Source of the DNA: CAYMWF01 sp964394085 [NCBI: uncultured Gemmatimonadota bacterium]
Lineage (GTDB): Bacteria; GCA-2686955; CAYMWF01
Assembly: GCA_964394085.1 (NCBI GenBank)
Contig: CAYMWF010000009.1
Span: 43,384-98,090, forward strand
DNA length: 54,707 nucleotides
Direction: 5' to 3'
Part shown: positions 42,971 to 50,966 of the stretch, one piece after another
How positions within the stretch are numbered: position 1 is the first letter of the stretch
Layout of the letters: each line of letters starts with the position of its first letter
Translations under genes and position numbers: made by a program
Notes under the pieces: generated by a model
What the model saw: only the letters and a program-made list of their open reading frames with translations
The model's database searches: none
What the model was told of the DNA's origin: nothing

Positions 42971-45900
42971 ATGGGTACGGAAGGATACTATATTCACCCT
43001 TTTATTCGCGGAAACACGATCGTTTTCATAAGCGATGATGATATATGGTCGGTGGATGCCGGCGGCGGGCTGGCCCGAAGGCTTACATCGGGCCTGGGAT
43101 TTCCGTCGACGCCATTCCTTTCCCCGGACGGGACGCTCCTTGCATTCACAGGGCGCGAAGAAGGGAACGGAGAAGTATATATCATGCCGGCCCCGGGAGG
43201 AGAAGCGACCAGGATTACATATACCGGAGATCCGGATACCAGAGTCGCCGGCTGGTCACCCGATGGAAAAAATATCATCTATGTTTCTTCCGAATCAGAG
43301 GCGTTCAGAGGCGTAACCCCCTTTTACGAAGTGAGCCGCGAAGGCGGGCATCCGCGGAAGCTGCCCTTCGGCTGGGGAGCTTCGATAACTTTCGGTCCGT
43401 CCCAGGGAGCGGCGATCGGACGGCAGGGAAGAGACCCTGCCCAGTGGAAAAGATACCGCGGCGGACGCATGGGGGAAATCTGGATCGACAGGGAAGGAAG
43501 CGGCTCCTTCGTTAAGCTTCCCACTCCCGGCTCGAACGTTACCTGCCCGAACTGGATCGGCAACCGTATATACTTCATGGGAGACCACGAGGGATACGGC
43601 AATATCTACTCGTTTCTCTGCGATGGCACCGACCTGAAGCGCCATACCGATCACGACGATTTCTACGTGAGGAACCCGAGGTCCGACGGAAAGAGCATCG
43701 TGTATCACGCAGGGGGAGATATATTTCTCTTCGATATTGAATCCGATCAATCTCGGAAAGTGGAAATCGAATTCCGGTCGCCGCGCCGCCAGCGCATGCG
43801 GAAGTTCGCTGGCGCCGACAGATACCTTGAAACCTTCGATATTCATCCAGAGGGGCATGCCCTTTCCATAATCTCCAGGGGCAGACCTTTCACTTTCGCC
43901 CACTGGGAGGGCGCTGTTTTGCGGCTTGGGAAGGGCGAGGGTGAAATTCGATACAGGCTGGCCCGATGGCTGCCCGACGGAAGACATATCCTTGTAGTTT
44001 CCGATGAGGGCGGTGAAGAAACTCTCGAGATCCGCAACATCGCCGATGTTGAGACAGTCGACCGCTTAGACGGTATAGATGCCGGCCGGACGATTCATCT
44101 GAAGATGCATCCCTCATGCAACCTGGCTGCACTCACGAACCAGCGCCAGGAGCTTATCCTGGTAAACCTCGATGAACCCGGTTCGACGGTTGTAGATCGT
44201 TCTGAATGGCGACGCATCGATGGTCTTGACTGGTCGCCGGACGGCCGCTGGCTCGCATACGGCTTCGCAACTTCACGGAACCGCTCCGTTATCCGCATTT
44301 ATGATACTGAAACCGGAAAAAAACACACGGTTACCCGCCCCCTCTTCATCGACAGGTCTCCTTCTTTCGATCCTTCGGGGAAATATCTCTACTTCCTCTC
44401 CATACGAAAGTTCGATCCCGTAGTCGACAACGTCAAGTTCGGATACGGGTTTCCCCGGGCGGTCCAGCCGATGCTGCTCACTCTCAGGAACGATATCTTT
44501 TCTCCCTTCGTACCGGAACCGTCGGCTCCGGGAGAATCTCCGGGGAAGGATAAAACCGACAAGAAGGTTACCGGCGCAGAAACAGAGGGAGGCAGACCGG
44601 AGCCGGTCCCGGTTCAAATCGATATGGACGGTATCGAAGACCGGATTCTCGCATTCCCTGTTCCGGAAGGCATCTATTCAGGGATAACAGGCGGCTCCGG
44701 CGCAGTCTATTTCCTCGGCAAACCCGTTGAGGGGACTCTGTCCGACAACCTGTTCAGCACTGAACCCTCAGCATCCGGCAATCTGGAAGTATACGATTTC
44801 ACGGCGCGAAAACACAAAATACTCTATAGGGGCGTTTCCCGGTTCAAACTCGGAGGTTCGGGCAAGGTCATCGCTTATACAGCCGGCAGAAAACTGAGGG
44901 TGATCCAGGCCGGGGTGGAACCGGAAAAAGAAAAAAAGGAATCGAAACCCGGAAGGGAGAGCGGCTGGATCGATCTTCGCCGTGCCGAAACACCCGTACA
45001 CCCGGAATCGGAGTGGCGCCAGATGTACAGGGAGACGTGGCGGCTTCTGAGGGACCAGTTTTATGCTTCGGACATGGCCGGTGTGGACTGGGAGCGGATG
45101 TACGCAAAGTATCTTCCCATCGTCGGAAGAGTATCCACCCGGATCGAGCTGTCAGATCTCCTCTGGGAACTGGGAGGCGAGCTCGGGACTTCGCATTGCT
45201 ACGAGATCGGCGGAGATCACCGGGTTCCTCCCCGGAATACCGTAGGGCGACTCGGTGCGGAAATAGAATTCGATGAAAAAAATGAGGTATACGTGATTTC
45301 CCGTCTTATCAAGGGAGACACCTGGGATGAAAAGTGCAACTCGCCGCTGAACCAGCCGGGGATAAACATCCGCCCCGGAGACGTGCTGCTGGCAGTGAAT
45401 GGACGTACCCTCTCCAGGGAGGAGGGCCCCGGCAGACACCTTCTTGGCATGGGCGGTAAAGAAGTTACGCTTTCGATCCGTTCAACGGACGGGGAGGTTC
45501 GTAATCTCACGGTAAAATCCCTGACGAGCGAAAAAACCGCGCGGCTTCGTGAAAAAATCAATAATTGCACTGAGTATGTTCACGGGGAAACAGGCGGAAG
45601 GGTCGGCTACCTTTACATGGAAGACATGGGGTCGTCGGGTTTCTCGCAGTTCTGGAGAGCCTTTCCCGGAGAACTCGAACGCGAAGCACTGATTATCGAT
45701 GTCCGGAATAACGCAGGGGGACATGTATCCTCCCTGCTTCTTGAAAAACTCGCCAGGCGACGCACCGGCTTCGAAGTTTCACGTTACTCTCCGCCGATGC
45801 CGTCCCCGCCGGATTGCATAGTAGGGCCGATCCTGGCGATCTGCGATGAATTCTCCGGCTCGGACGGTGATATCTTCAGTCATGTTTTCAAGCGGATGAA

Positions 45901-46228
45901 ACTCGGCCCGCTCGTGGGCAAGCGCACCTGGGGCGGGATTGTCGGCCTGAACCCTACCCATCTGCTGGTTGACGGCTCCATAACCACGCAGCCGGAATTC
46001 TTCAACTGGTACGACGATGTAGGATGGGGTCTCGAAAACAGGGGGGCGGAACCGGATATTTTCGTGGAGATTTCTCCCCACGATGCAGCGGCGGGAAATG
46101 ATCCGCAGCTCGACAGGGCAATCGCCGAAATCCTCCGTCTCCTGGATGAAAGACCGGACCGCGGACCTGCTCTCGGGCCGCCGCCGTCGCGGACTCATCC
46201 AAAATTACCGCCCAGACCAGAACAGTAG
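42971..46228 (+). CDS. Tricorn protease homologue (S41 family)
   Basis: 1085-residue cytoplasmic serine protease with no signal peptide. Two TolB/WD40-like beta-propeller regions (about 20-300 and 300-600), a linker, a C1 domain, a PDZ domain (about 760-850) and the C-terminal S41 catalytic domain follow the tricorn order. Catalytic residues are visible as H742 in GTSHCYE, S964 in FSGSDGD and E1022 in LENRG, very close to the archaeal enzyme numbering (H746, S965, E1023). Tricorn degrades proteasome- or Lon-derived peptides. The ATG at 42971 follows GGAGGG; the frame opens at TTG 42950. It converges with the DUF2089 gene. Confidence 0.93.
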   Translation: MGTEGYYIHPFIRGNTIVFISDDDIWSVDAGGGLARRLTSGLGFPSTPFLSPDGTLLAFTGREEGNGEVYIMPAPGGEATRITYTGDPDTRVAGWSPDGKNIIYVSSESEAFRGVTPFYEVSREGGHPRKLPFGWGASITFGPSQGAAIGRQGRDPAQWKRYRGGRMGEIWIDREGSGSFVKLPTPGSNVTCPNWIGNRIYFMGDHEGYGNIYSFLCDGTDLKRHTDHDDFYVRNPRSDGKSIVYHAGGDIFLFDIESDQSRKVEIEFRSPRRQRMRKFAGADRYLETFDIHPEGHALSIISRGRPFTFAHWEGAVLRLGKGEGEIRYRLARWLPDGRHILVVSDEGGEETLEIRNIADVETVDRLDGIDAGRTIHLKMHPSCNLAALTNQRQELILVNLDEPGSTVVDRSEWRRIDGLDWSPDGRWLAYGFATSRNRSVIRIYDTETGKKHTVTRPLFIDRSPSFDPSGKYLYFLSIRKFDPVVDNVKFGYGFPRAVQPMLLTLRNDIFSPFVPEPSAPGESPGKDKTDKKVTGAETEGGRPEPVPVQIDMDGIEDRILAFPVPEGIYSGITGGSGAVYFLGKPVEGTLSDNLFSTEPSASGNLEVYDFTARKHKILYRGVSRFKLGGSGKVIAYTAGRKLRVIQAGVEPEKEKKESKPGRESGWIDLRRAETPVHPESEWRQMYRETWRLLRDQFYASDMAGVDWERMYAKYLPIVGRVSTRIELSDLLWELGGELGTSHCYEIGGDHRVPPRNTVGRLGAEIEFDEKNEVYVISRLIKGDTWDEKCNSPLNQPGINIRPGDVLLAVNGRTLSREEGPGRHLLGMGGKEVTLSIRSTDGEVRNLTVKSLTSEKTARLREKINNCTEYVHGETGGRVGYLYMEDMGSSGFSQFWRAFPGELEREALIIDVRNNAGGHVSSLLLEKLARRRTGFEVSRYSPPMPSPPDCIVGPILAICDEFSGSDGDIFSHVFKRMKLGPLVGKRTWGGIVGLNPTHLLVDGSITTQPEFFNWYDDVGWGLENRGAEPDIFVEISPHDAAAGNDPQLDRAIAEILRLLDERPDRGPALGPPPSRTHPKLPPRPEQ

Positions 46229-46291
46229 AATAGACACGGATCGAAATAGACAGACCGTTTTATAAAATCGTTTTCCAGCACAAAACGCAGT

Positions 46292-46319
46292 GGGAGCGGT
46301 ATTCAGCAGCTTCGCTCCC
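46292..46319 (-). other. Hairpin at the end of the DUF2089 gene
   Basis: GGGAGCG and CGCTCCC form a perfect 7-bp stem with a 14-nt loop, overlapping the last codons and stop of the minus-strand DUF2089 gene. On the minus strand TTTT appears a few bases later, so weak terminator activity is possible. Confidence 0.35.
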
Positions 46320-46683
46320 TCCGGTCCGAGAGAAGTTTCTCGGCTTCATCAACCGAAAGCTCCCCCAGCCTGACTTTGATCAGGATCTCCTTCGGATCGT
46401 CCTGGCCGGGAGGGGGCTGCCTCAGCCTGCCGAACATCCCCTCGACTCGAAGACGGGTGGTCGGATACGAGACACCCAGCGCCTGCTGAACCTGCTTGAG
46501 ATTTCCGCGGGCCTGCATGAACAGTTCGAAAAGACGCCTGTTTTCCCGGTCAAGAGCACAGACGGGACACGGATCGTATTCCCCTGCAACCTCGGTTCCG
46601 CATGACGGACACTCCAACTTGACGATCAGCATCCCCGAGCTGCATGAAGGGCAGTAAAGAGGAACCGGCTTCTTCTCATTCAT
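46303..46683 (-). CDS. DUF2089 family zinc-ribbon regulator
   Basis: 126-residue protein with three CxxC pairs (C11/C14, C25/C28, C39/C42) that look like zinc-binding ribbons. A helical segment (55-95) with the QVQQALGVSYPTTRLRV pattern suggests a helix-turn-helix, as in the DUF2089 family of predicted transcription regulators. Its C-terminal helix LGELSVDEAEKLLSD matches the N-terminal helix of the preceding DUF4097-type protein (IISVDEAERLLRALG). The ATG overlaps the end of that gene by 8 bp, so the two are translationally coupled. Confidence 0.85.
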   Translation of the reverse strand: MNEKKPVPLYCPSCSSGMLIVKLECPSCGTEVAGEYDPCPVCALDRENRRLFELFMQARGNLKQVQQALGVSYPTTRLRVEGMFGRLRQPPPGQDDPKEILIKVRLGELSVDEAEKLLSDRRERSC

Positions 46684-47605
46684 CCCTGCTTACCTTTATA
46701 GAGATATTGCCGCCCATGGTCTTGAGCGTCACCCGGGAATCGGACCCCGACCCGATTTCGGCGGTAATCTTCTTCGGACCGGGACGCTCGCCTCCCTCCA
46801 GGATCCCGACGTCTTCCGACGTGTGGATATCTCCGCCCATGGTAGTGGCCTTGACCAGACCGGAAACTCCGTGCCCGGCGAAAAGTTCGATATCGCCCCC
46901 CATGGTTGTGGCCTGGGAACCGTTTTCGAGACCGCCGACTATCCCAAGCATCATGTTTCCGCCCATGGTTTTCAGGTTGAACTTTTCAGAAAGCCCCTCC
47001 ATTTTAAAACTTCCGCCAAGGGTCTTGGCTTCGATATTCGCGTGGACTCCGGTGGAAACGATATCACCGCCCATGGTCTTTGCCACCAGTTTTTTCACCG
47101 TACCCGGCACCCTGACCGTCAGATCGCCCTTTTTCCATTTGACCACGAACCGATTCTGATTTCTGAGGACCCTGAGACCGTCGCTCACTTCTCCCGACAG
47201 CGAGCAGGTGTTTCCTTCGACGCCTTCGATTTTCAGGCTGCAGCCGCCGCTCCTGCGATCGTTTTGAAGAACCAGCGTACTTCCTTCGGGAATACTGAAA
47301 GTGTCATCTTCGAACTCGACCCGCTCCAGCCCGTCACTGTCGAGATCGGTATCGTCACCGACGCCCAGGCTGGAGGTTGCGTCGGCAACGATGGAACCGA
47401 TCATCGGACCGATATCGGCGAGCTTATCGTTGATCGAAGTTATTGCCATTCGCAGACCCCGTTTCGTACTCGCGACAGGATCGGGTGGATCTTCTTTCTT
47501 CGAGGCGTCTTCGACGCCCAGGGCGCGCAGAAGCCTCTCGGCTTCATCTACACTGATGATTTTTTCAGCCAGCATCTTCAATATTTCTTTTTGTGAATCA
47601 CTCAT
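46676..47605 (-). CDS. DUF4097-like repeat protein with SHOCT-type N-terminal helix
   Basis: 309-residue protein. A short helical motif (10-30, SVDEAERLL) of the SHOCT/YvlB type begins the protein. After a linker, residues 170-305 form a repeated beta structure in which T-M/L-G-G recurs at 177, 195, 213, 234, 255 and 296, with spacing of 18-21 residues (one 41), as expected for a beta-solenoid such as the DUF4097 fold. There is no signal peptide or membrane helix, so it appears cytoplasmic. Function is unknown; DUF4097 proteins are often linked to envelope stress in Firmicutes. AAGGAG lies 8 nt before the ATG, and a near-consensus promoter is at 47631-47659. Confidence 0.85.
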   Translation of the reverse strand: MSDSQKEILKMLAEKIISVDEAERLLRALGVEDASKKEDPPDPVASTKRGLRMAITSINDKLADIGPMIGSIVADATSSLGVGDDTDLDSDGLERVEFEDDTFSIPEGSTLVLQNDRRSGGCSLKIEGVEGNTCSLSGEVSDGLRVLRNQNRFVVKWKKGDLTVRVPGTVKKLVAKTMGGDIVSTGVHANIEAKTLGGSFKMEGLSEKFNLKTMGGNMMLGIVGGLENGSQATTMGGDIELFAGHGVSGLVKATTMGGDIHTSEDVGILEGGERPGPKKITAEIGSGSDSRVTLKTMGGNISIKVSRDE

Positions 47606-47630
47606 AACCTGCTCCTTTCAAGTTTTTTAA

Positions 47631-47659
47631 TTTATAAAGCATATTTTATATATTGTCAA
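47631..47659 (-). promoter_or_regulatory. Strong sigma-70 promoter for the DUF4097/DUF2089 pair
   Basis: On the minus strand TTGACA, a 17-bp spacer and TATAAA. This is nearly perfect, and the strongest promoter in the window. The predicted transcript starts near 47624, about 20 nt before the ATG. Confidence 0.75.
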
Positions 47660-47680
47660 GGATTTTGATAATATTTTTAT

Positions 47681-47720
47681 ATTTTGCAACAGGCACCGGA
47701 TTTACGCTTCCATTTTGCAA
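47681..47720. repeat. Direct repeat ATTTTGCAA, 31 bp apart
   Basis: ATTTTGCAA occurs at 47681-47689 and 47712-47720, a 31-bp period or three helical turns, so both copies face the same side of the DNA. A related ATTTGTAAA is at 47782-47790, inside the plus-strand promoter. The repeats lie between the two divergent promoters and could be regulator sites. Confidence 0.5.
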
Positions 47721-47724
47721 ACTC

Positions 47725-47759
47725 CCGGAATCCTGAAAACCTCAATAAAAGCATTCCGG
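47725..47759. promoter_or_regulatory. Inverted repeat CCGGAAT / ATTCCGG
   Basis: Perfect 7-bp arms separated by 21 bp, ending 24 bp before the plus-strand -35 box. It may be an operator or a small stem. It sits in the AT-rich control region shared by the DUF4097 gene and the exported protein gene. Confidence 0.4.
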
Positions 47760-47783
47760 ACGCAAAGTAATCTCCGATTCAAT

Positions 47784-47812
47784 TTGTAAAATTCCGATTT
47801 CTTTGATAAAAT
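47784..47812 (+). promoter_or_regulatory. Sigma-70 promoter for the BPI-like exported protein
   Basis: TTGTAA, 17-bp spacer, TAAAAT, with a predicted start near 47819 and a leader of about 39 nt. Spacing is ideal. The -35 box overlaps the third copy of the ATTTTGCAA-like repeat. Confidence 0.5.
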
Positions 47813-47857
47813 CTTATGGTGTAGTTTAAAGTCTCTTTATTTGCGAAGGGGTGCCTA

Positions 47858-49444
47858 ATGAAAAATCTCAACATCCTCCCGGTAATTCTGCTCGTTACGG
47901 CTCTTGCTTCCCCTGCAGTCGGCGATACGATTCCCAGAGGCGCCATCATTGAAGACGGCGTTACGATTCACCTGACTGAAGATGTAATCAATTTCATAGG
48001 GGATGAATTCGAAGAGTATATATACTCCGATTTCGAGGACCTGATGCGTGAGCAGCTTCCGATAGAGATATTCGACGAGGGTTGCATCTGGGTGTACAAT
48101 GCTTTCATCACGCGGATCGACTACATCAACATGGGATGGCCCGTGCTGACCGTAGACGCAACCCGCCCTTATCTCAATTTCACTTTCCACGTATCCAATT
48201 TCCATATGGATTTCCTTCTGTGGGGTGAAGGTGCTTTCTGTCTCGACGAGTACGACTGTAACTCCGACATCTACTTCAACAACCTTGACGGAACAGCGCA
48301 GGCCTACTTTATAGTTGAAGGTACGAATATTAAAACCATCATGACTGAGGCCAATGTCAACATGTCCGGGTACGAGTTCGACACGGAGGGTGAATGCTTC
48401 ATTATAGAGATAATAGCTGAAATCCTCGAATCGACCATAGAAGACATGTTCGAGGAATTCATGGAAGAATACATGCTGTATGATCTTCCCCAGATCGTGG
48501 ATGATGCCCTGGTGAACCTCTCGCTTGAAGATACTTTTAGCCTGCTCGGACACGATCTGGATTACTCAATCGCTCCCGCCGAGATCCCGATCGACAACGA
48601 CGGCGCCACAATGTCGATGGACGGTGTAGCGACCGCCGACCCGGACCAGCTGTGCGTCCCCTACTTCCCCGGCTCCCTTTACACGCCATCGGAACCTCCC
48701 GATTACGGCACTGAGGTTCCGGGGATGCCCGGCCAGGATTACGACATCGCTTTCTCCGTGTCGGACGATCTCGCCAACCAGGCGCTCTTCGCCTACTTCG
48801 ACACCGGCGGTTTCTGTCTCATGCTGGATCAGTACAGCCTTGAAAAATACGGTATCGATTTCGACCTTACTACTACCGATTTGCAGCTGTTCCTGCCGGA
48901 GCTGTACGAAATAGCACCGGATGCCAGATTCTCACTCGCCATGAATCCGAAGGAAGCGCCCTATGTCACTGTCGGAACCGGCTCGGGATTTCTCGAAGGG
49001 CAGCTCAACGTGGTCATACCACATGTGGATCTGGACGGATATATCGAACTCTACGGCCGTAACGTGCGGGCATTCAGCTGCGCCACCAGCATGGATATCG
49101 AGCTGCTCCTGTACATCACGGATCAGAACACTGTAAGGCTCGTTATTTCGGCCGCTCCTGATATTACCGCGGAGCTTGCATGGGAAGGTCTTGTCGATCT
49201 GAACGACGAGATATTCGAAGTCGTGGCGCCGTTCCTGCTCGAGATTATCCTGCCAGTGGTTTCACTGCTCCTGCCGGAGGTCGATATGCCGGTCATTGAG
49301 GGGTATACATTCGAACTGATTGCGTTCGTGCCCGATGGCCCGGCCGTGGATTACATTTCAGCATACGGAAATCTCCTCGAAGCGATGCCGAAGTCCGGCC
49401 CTGAACGGATTTACCGGCATTCCCGGGAATTAAGCAGCAGGTAG
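47858..49444 (+). CDS. Exported two-domain protein resembling BPI/LBP/TULIP lipid-binding proteins
   Basis: 528-residue exported acidic protein. Residues 1-22 are a signal peptide (ending VGD). The rest reads like the animal BPI/LBP layout in order. An N-terminal half (25-250) opens with a GVTIHLT strand and long helix, followed by strands LNFTFHVSN and a second amphipathic helix (about 183-220). A proline-rich junction (258-292) leads to a C-terminal half with SVSDDLANQALFAYFDTGG (300-318), LPELYEIAPDARFSLAMN (346-363), then a helix and short strands. This matches what I recall of BPI-type repeats, but the identity is low. It would be a periplasmic or surface lipid or LPS binder. AAGGGG lies 7 nt before the ATG; alternatives include a novel fold. 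Confidence 0.6.
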   Translation: MKNLNILPVILLVTALASPAVGDTIPRGAIIEDGVTIHLTEDVINFIGDEFEEYIYSDFEDLMREQLPIEIFDEGCIWVYNAFITRIDYINMGWPVLTVDATRPYLNFTFHVSNFHMDFLLWGEGAFCLDEYDCNSDIYFNNLDGTAQAYFIVEGTNIKTIMTEANVNMSGYEFDTEGECFIIEIIAEILESTIEDMFEEFMEEYMLYDLPQIVDDALVNLSLEDTFSLLGHDLDYSIAPAEIPIDNDGATMSMDGVATADPDQLCVPYFPGSLYTPSEPPDYGTEVPGMPGQDYDIAFSVSDDLANQALFAYFDTGGFCLMLDQYSLEKYGIDFDLTTTDLQLFLPELYEIAPDARFSLAMNPKEAPYVTVGTGSGFLEGQLNVVIPHVDLDGYIELYGRNVRAFSCATSMDIELLLYITDQNTVRLVISAAPDITAELAWEGLVDLNDEIFEVVAPFLLEIILPVVSLLLPEVDMPVIEGYTFELIAFVPDGPAVDYISAYGNLLEAMPKSGPERIYRHSRELSSR

Positions 49445-49462
49445 CAACGGCAAGCCTGCGGC

Positions 49463-49504
49463 AAAAAAGAAAAGACCCGTCCGGAAGGACGGGTCTTTTC
49501 TTTT
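49463..49504. terminator. Bidirectional rho-independent terminator
   Basis: A long perfect stem, GAAAAGACCCGTCC paired with GGACGGGTCTTTTC around a GGAA loop, flanked by A- and T-runs, stands between two convergent genes. It can terminate both the exported-protein gene and rarA. Confidence 0.9.
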
Positions 49505-49518
49505 CATATGGTTACATT

Positions 49519-50928
49519 TTAGTTCCGATTTTTATTCTTACCGGGCTCTTCCGGCGAATCTCCCGCATTCTCCAGTTTGCGTTTCTGAGCTTCCCACCAC
49601 TTGATCCGCTTGGCTATCTCCTTTTCGAAACCGAACCTGCCCGGCCTGTAGAACTTGCTGCCCCTGATTTTTTCAGGCAGGTGCTCCTGCCCCGTTACTA
49701 CATCCTCATAGCTATGCGCATACCTGTATCCCTTCCCGTACCCGAGGGATTTCATCAGTCCGGTGGGCGCGTTTCTTATATGCAGCGGTACGGGAAGTGC
49801 GCCGGTATTCTGGATCAGGCGGCGAACCCTGGAATGAGTCTCGTAAACGGAATTGCTCTTCGGTGCCGAAGCCAGGTATATCGCCGCCTCGAGTACCGCC
49901 AGCGCCGCCTCGGGCATCCCTAAGAATTCCACCGCTTCCTTCGCCGCAATGGAAACCTGGAGCGCACCCGGATCCGCAAGACCGATATCCTCGCTTGCGA
50001 AGCGGACAAGCCGCCGCATGATGTAAAGCGGATCTTCGCCTGCTTCCAGCATCCTTGTTATCCAGTATACGGCTGCATCCGCGTCGGAATCGCGGAGACT
50101 CTTATGCACCGCGGAAATGATGTTGTAGTGCTCTTCTCCCGCTTTATCATAGACCAGGGGGCTCTTCTGCATCGCTTCAAGAAGAGCCTCCCTTCCTATC
50201 ACTTTTTGACCCGGAGTATCATCTTCCTCGCCGTCGCCTTCTTCCGGCGGAAATGAAAACACCGCAATCTCCAGTGTGTTCAGCGCGAAACGAACATCCC
50301 CCTGGGACATCGAAGCGAGAAGCTCCAGGTCTTCATCGCTGATTGTCACTTCCTCCCTTCCCACGCCGCGCTCCATATCCGAAAGTGCTTTTTTCAGGAT
50401 CGTTACTATCGCGTTCTCGGAAAGCGACTTTAAAACGAGGACTTTCATCCTCGAAAGCAACGGTGCGATAACCTCGAATGAAGGATTCTCCGTCGTCGCT
50501 CCGATCAGCACTATCGTTCCTTTCTCCACGTGGGGGAGAAAGGCGTCCTGCTGCGCTTTGTTGAATCTGTGAATCTCGTCGACGAACAGCAGCGTGCCCT
50601 GCCTGTGCAGTCCTTCAAGATGTTTTTCCGCTGCGGCGACAATTTCCCTAACCCTTTTCACACCTGAAGTTACAGCGGAGAACGGGACGAAAATTTTACC
50701 CGATTCACCGGCCACCAGGTGGGCAAGGCTCGTTTTTCCGCTCCCGGGAGGACCCCAGAAAATCATCGATGGGATGTGACCGCTCTCCAGGACCCTGGGT
50801 ATTATCTTACCTTTACCGAGAAGGTGCTCCTGCCCCTCCATCTCATCGAGATTACGGGGTCGCATCCTGTCGGCGAGCGGCACATGCGATCTTCCCGATT
50901 CCCCGTTTAAATAAATATCACGTCCCAA
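49519..50928 (-). CDS. rarA: Replication-associated recombination protein A (RarA/MgsA)
   Basis: 469-residue AAA+ ATPase of the RarA/MgsA/WRNIP1 family, which acts at stalled or broken replication forks. Visible features are the RMRPRNLDEMEGQEHLLG start, Walker A GPPGSGKTSL, Walker B LFVDEIHRF, and the sensor motif GATTENPSFEV. The C-terminal part carries the tetramerisation domain with DIGLADPGAL and the RYAHSYEDVVTGQ block typical of the family. It starts at TTG (50928) with GGAG 7 nt upstream. It lies 38 bp after the UvrD-type helicase gene on the same strand, making a DNA-repair pair. Confidence 0.95.
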   Translation of the reverse strand: MGRDIYLNGESGRSHVPLADRMRPRNLDEMEGQEHLLGKGKIIPRVLESGHIPSMIFWGPPGSGKTSLAHLVAGESGKIFVPFSAVTSGVKRVREIVAAAEKHLEGLHRQGTLLFVDEIHRFNKAQQDAFLPHVEKGTIVLIGATTENPSFEVIAPLLSRMKVLVLKSLSENAIVTILKKALSDMERGVGREEVTISDEDLELLASMSQGDVRFALNTLEIAVFSFPPEEGDGEEDDTPGQKVIGREALLEAMQKSPLVYDKAGEEHYNIISAVHKSLRDSDADAAVYWITRMLEAGEDPLYIMRRLVRFASEDIGLADPGALQVSIAAKEAVEFLGMPEAALAVLEAAIYLASAPKSNSVYETHSRVRRLIQNTGALPVPLHIRNAPTGLMKSLGYGKGYRYAHSYEDVVTGQEHLPEKIRGSKFYRPGRFGFEKEIAKRIKWWEAQKRKLENAGDSPEEPGKNKNRN

Positions 50929-50966
50929 GATTTTTCTCCTGCCCCACCGGGTCGGGTGAGTTTGTC

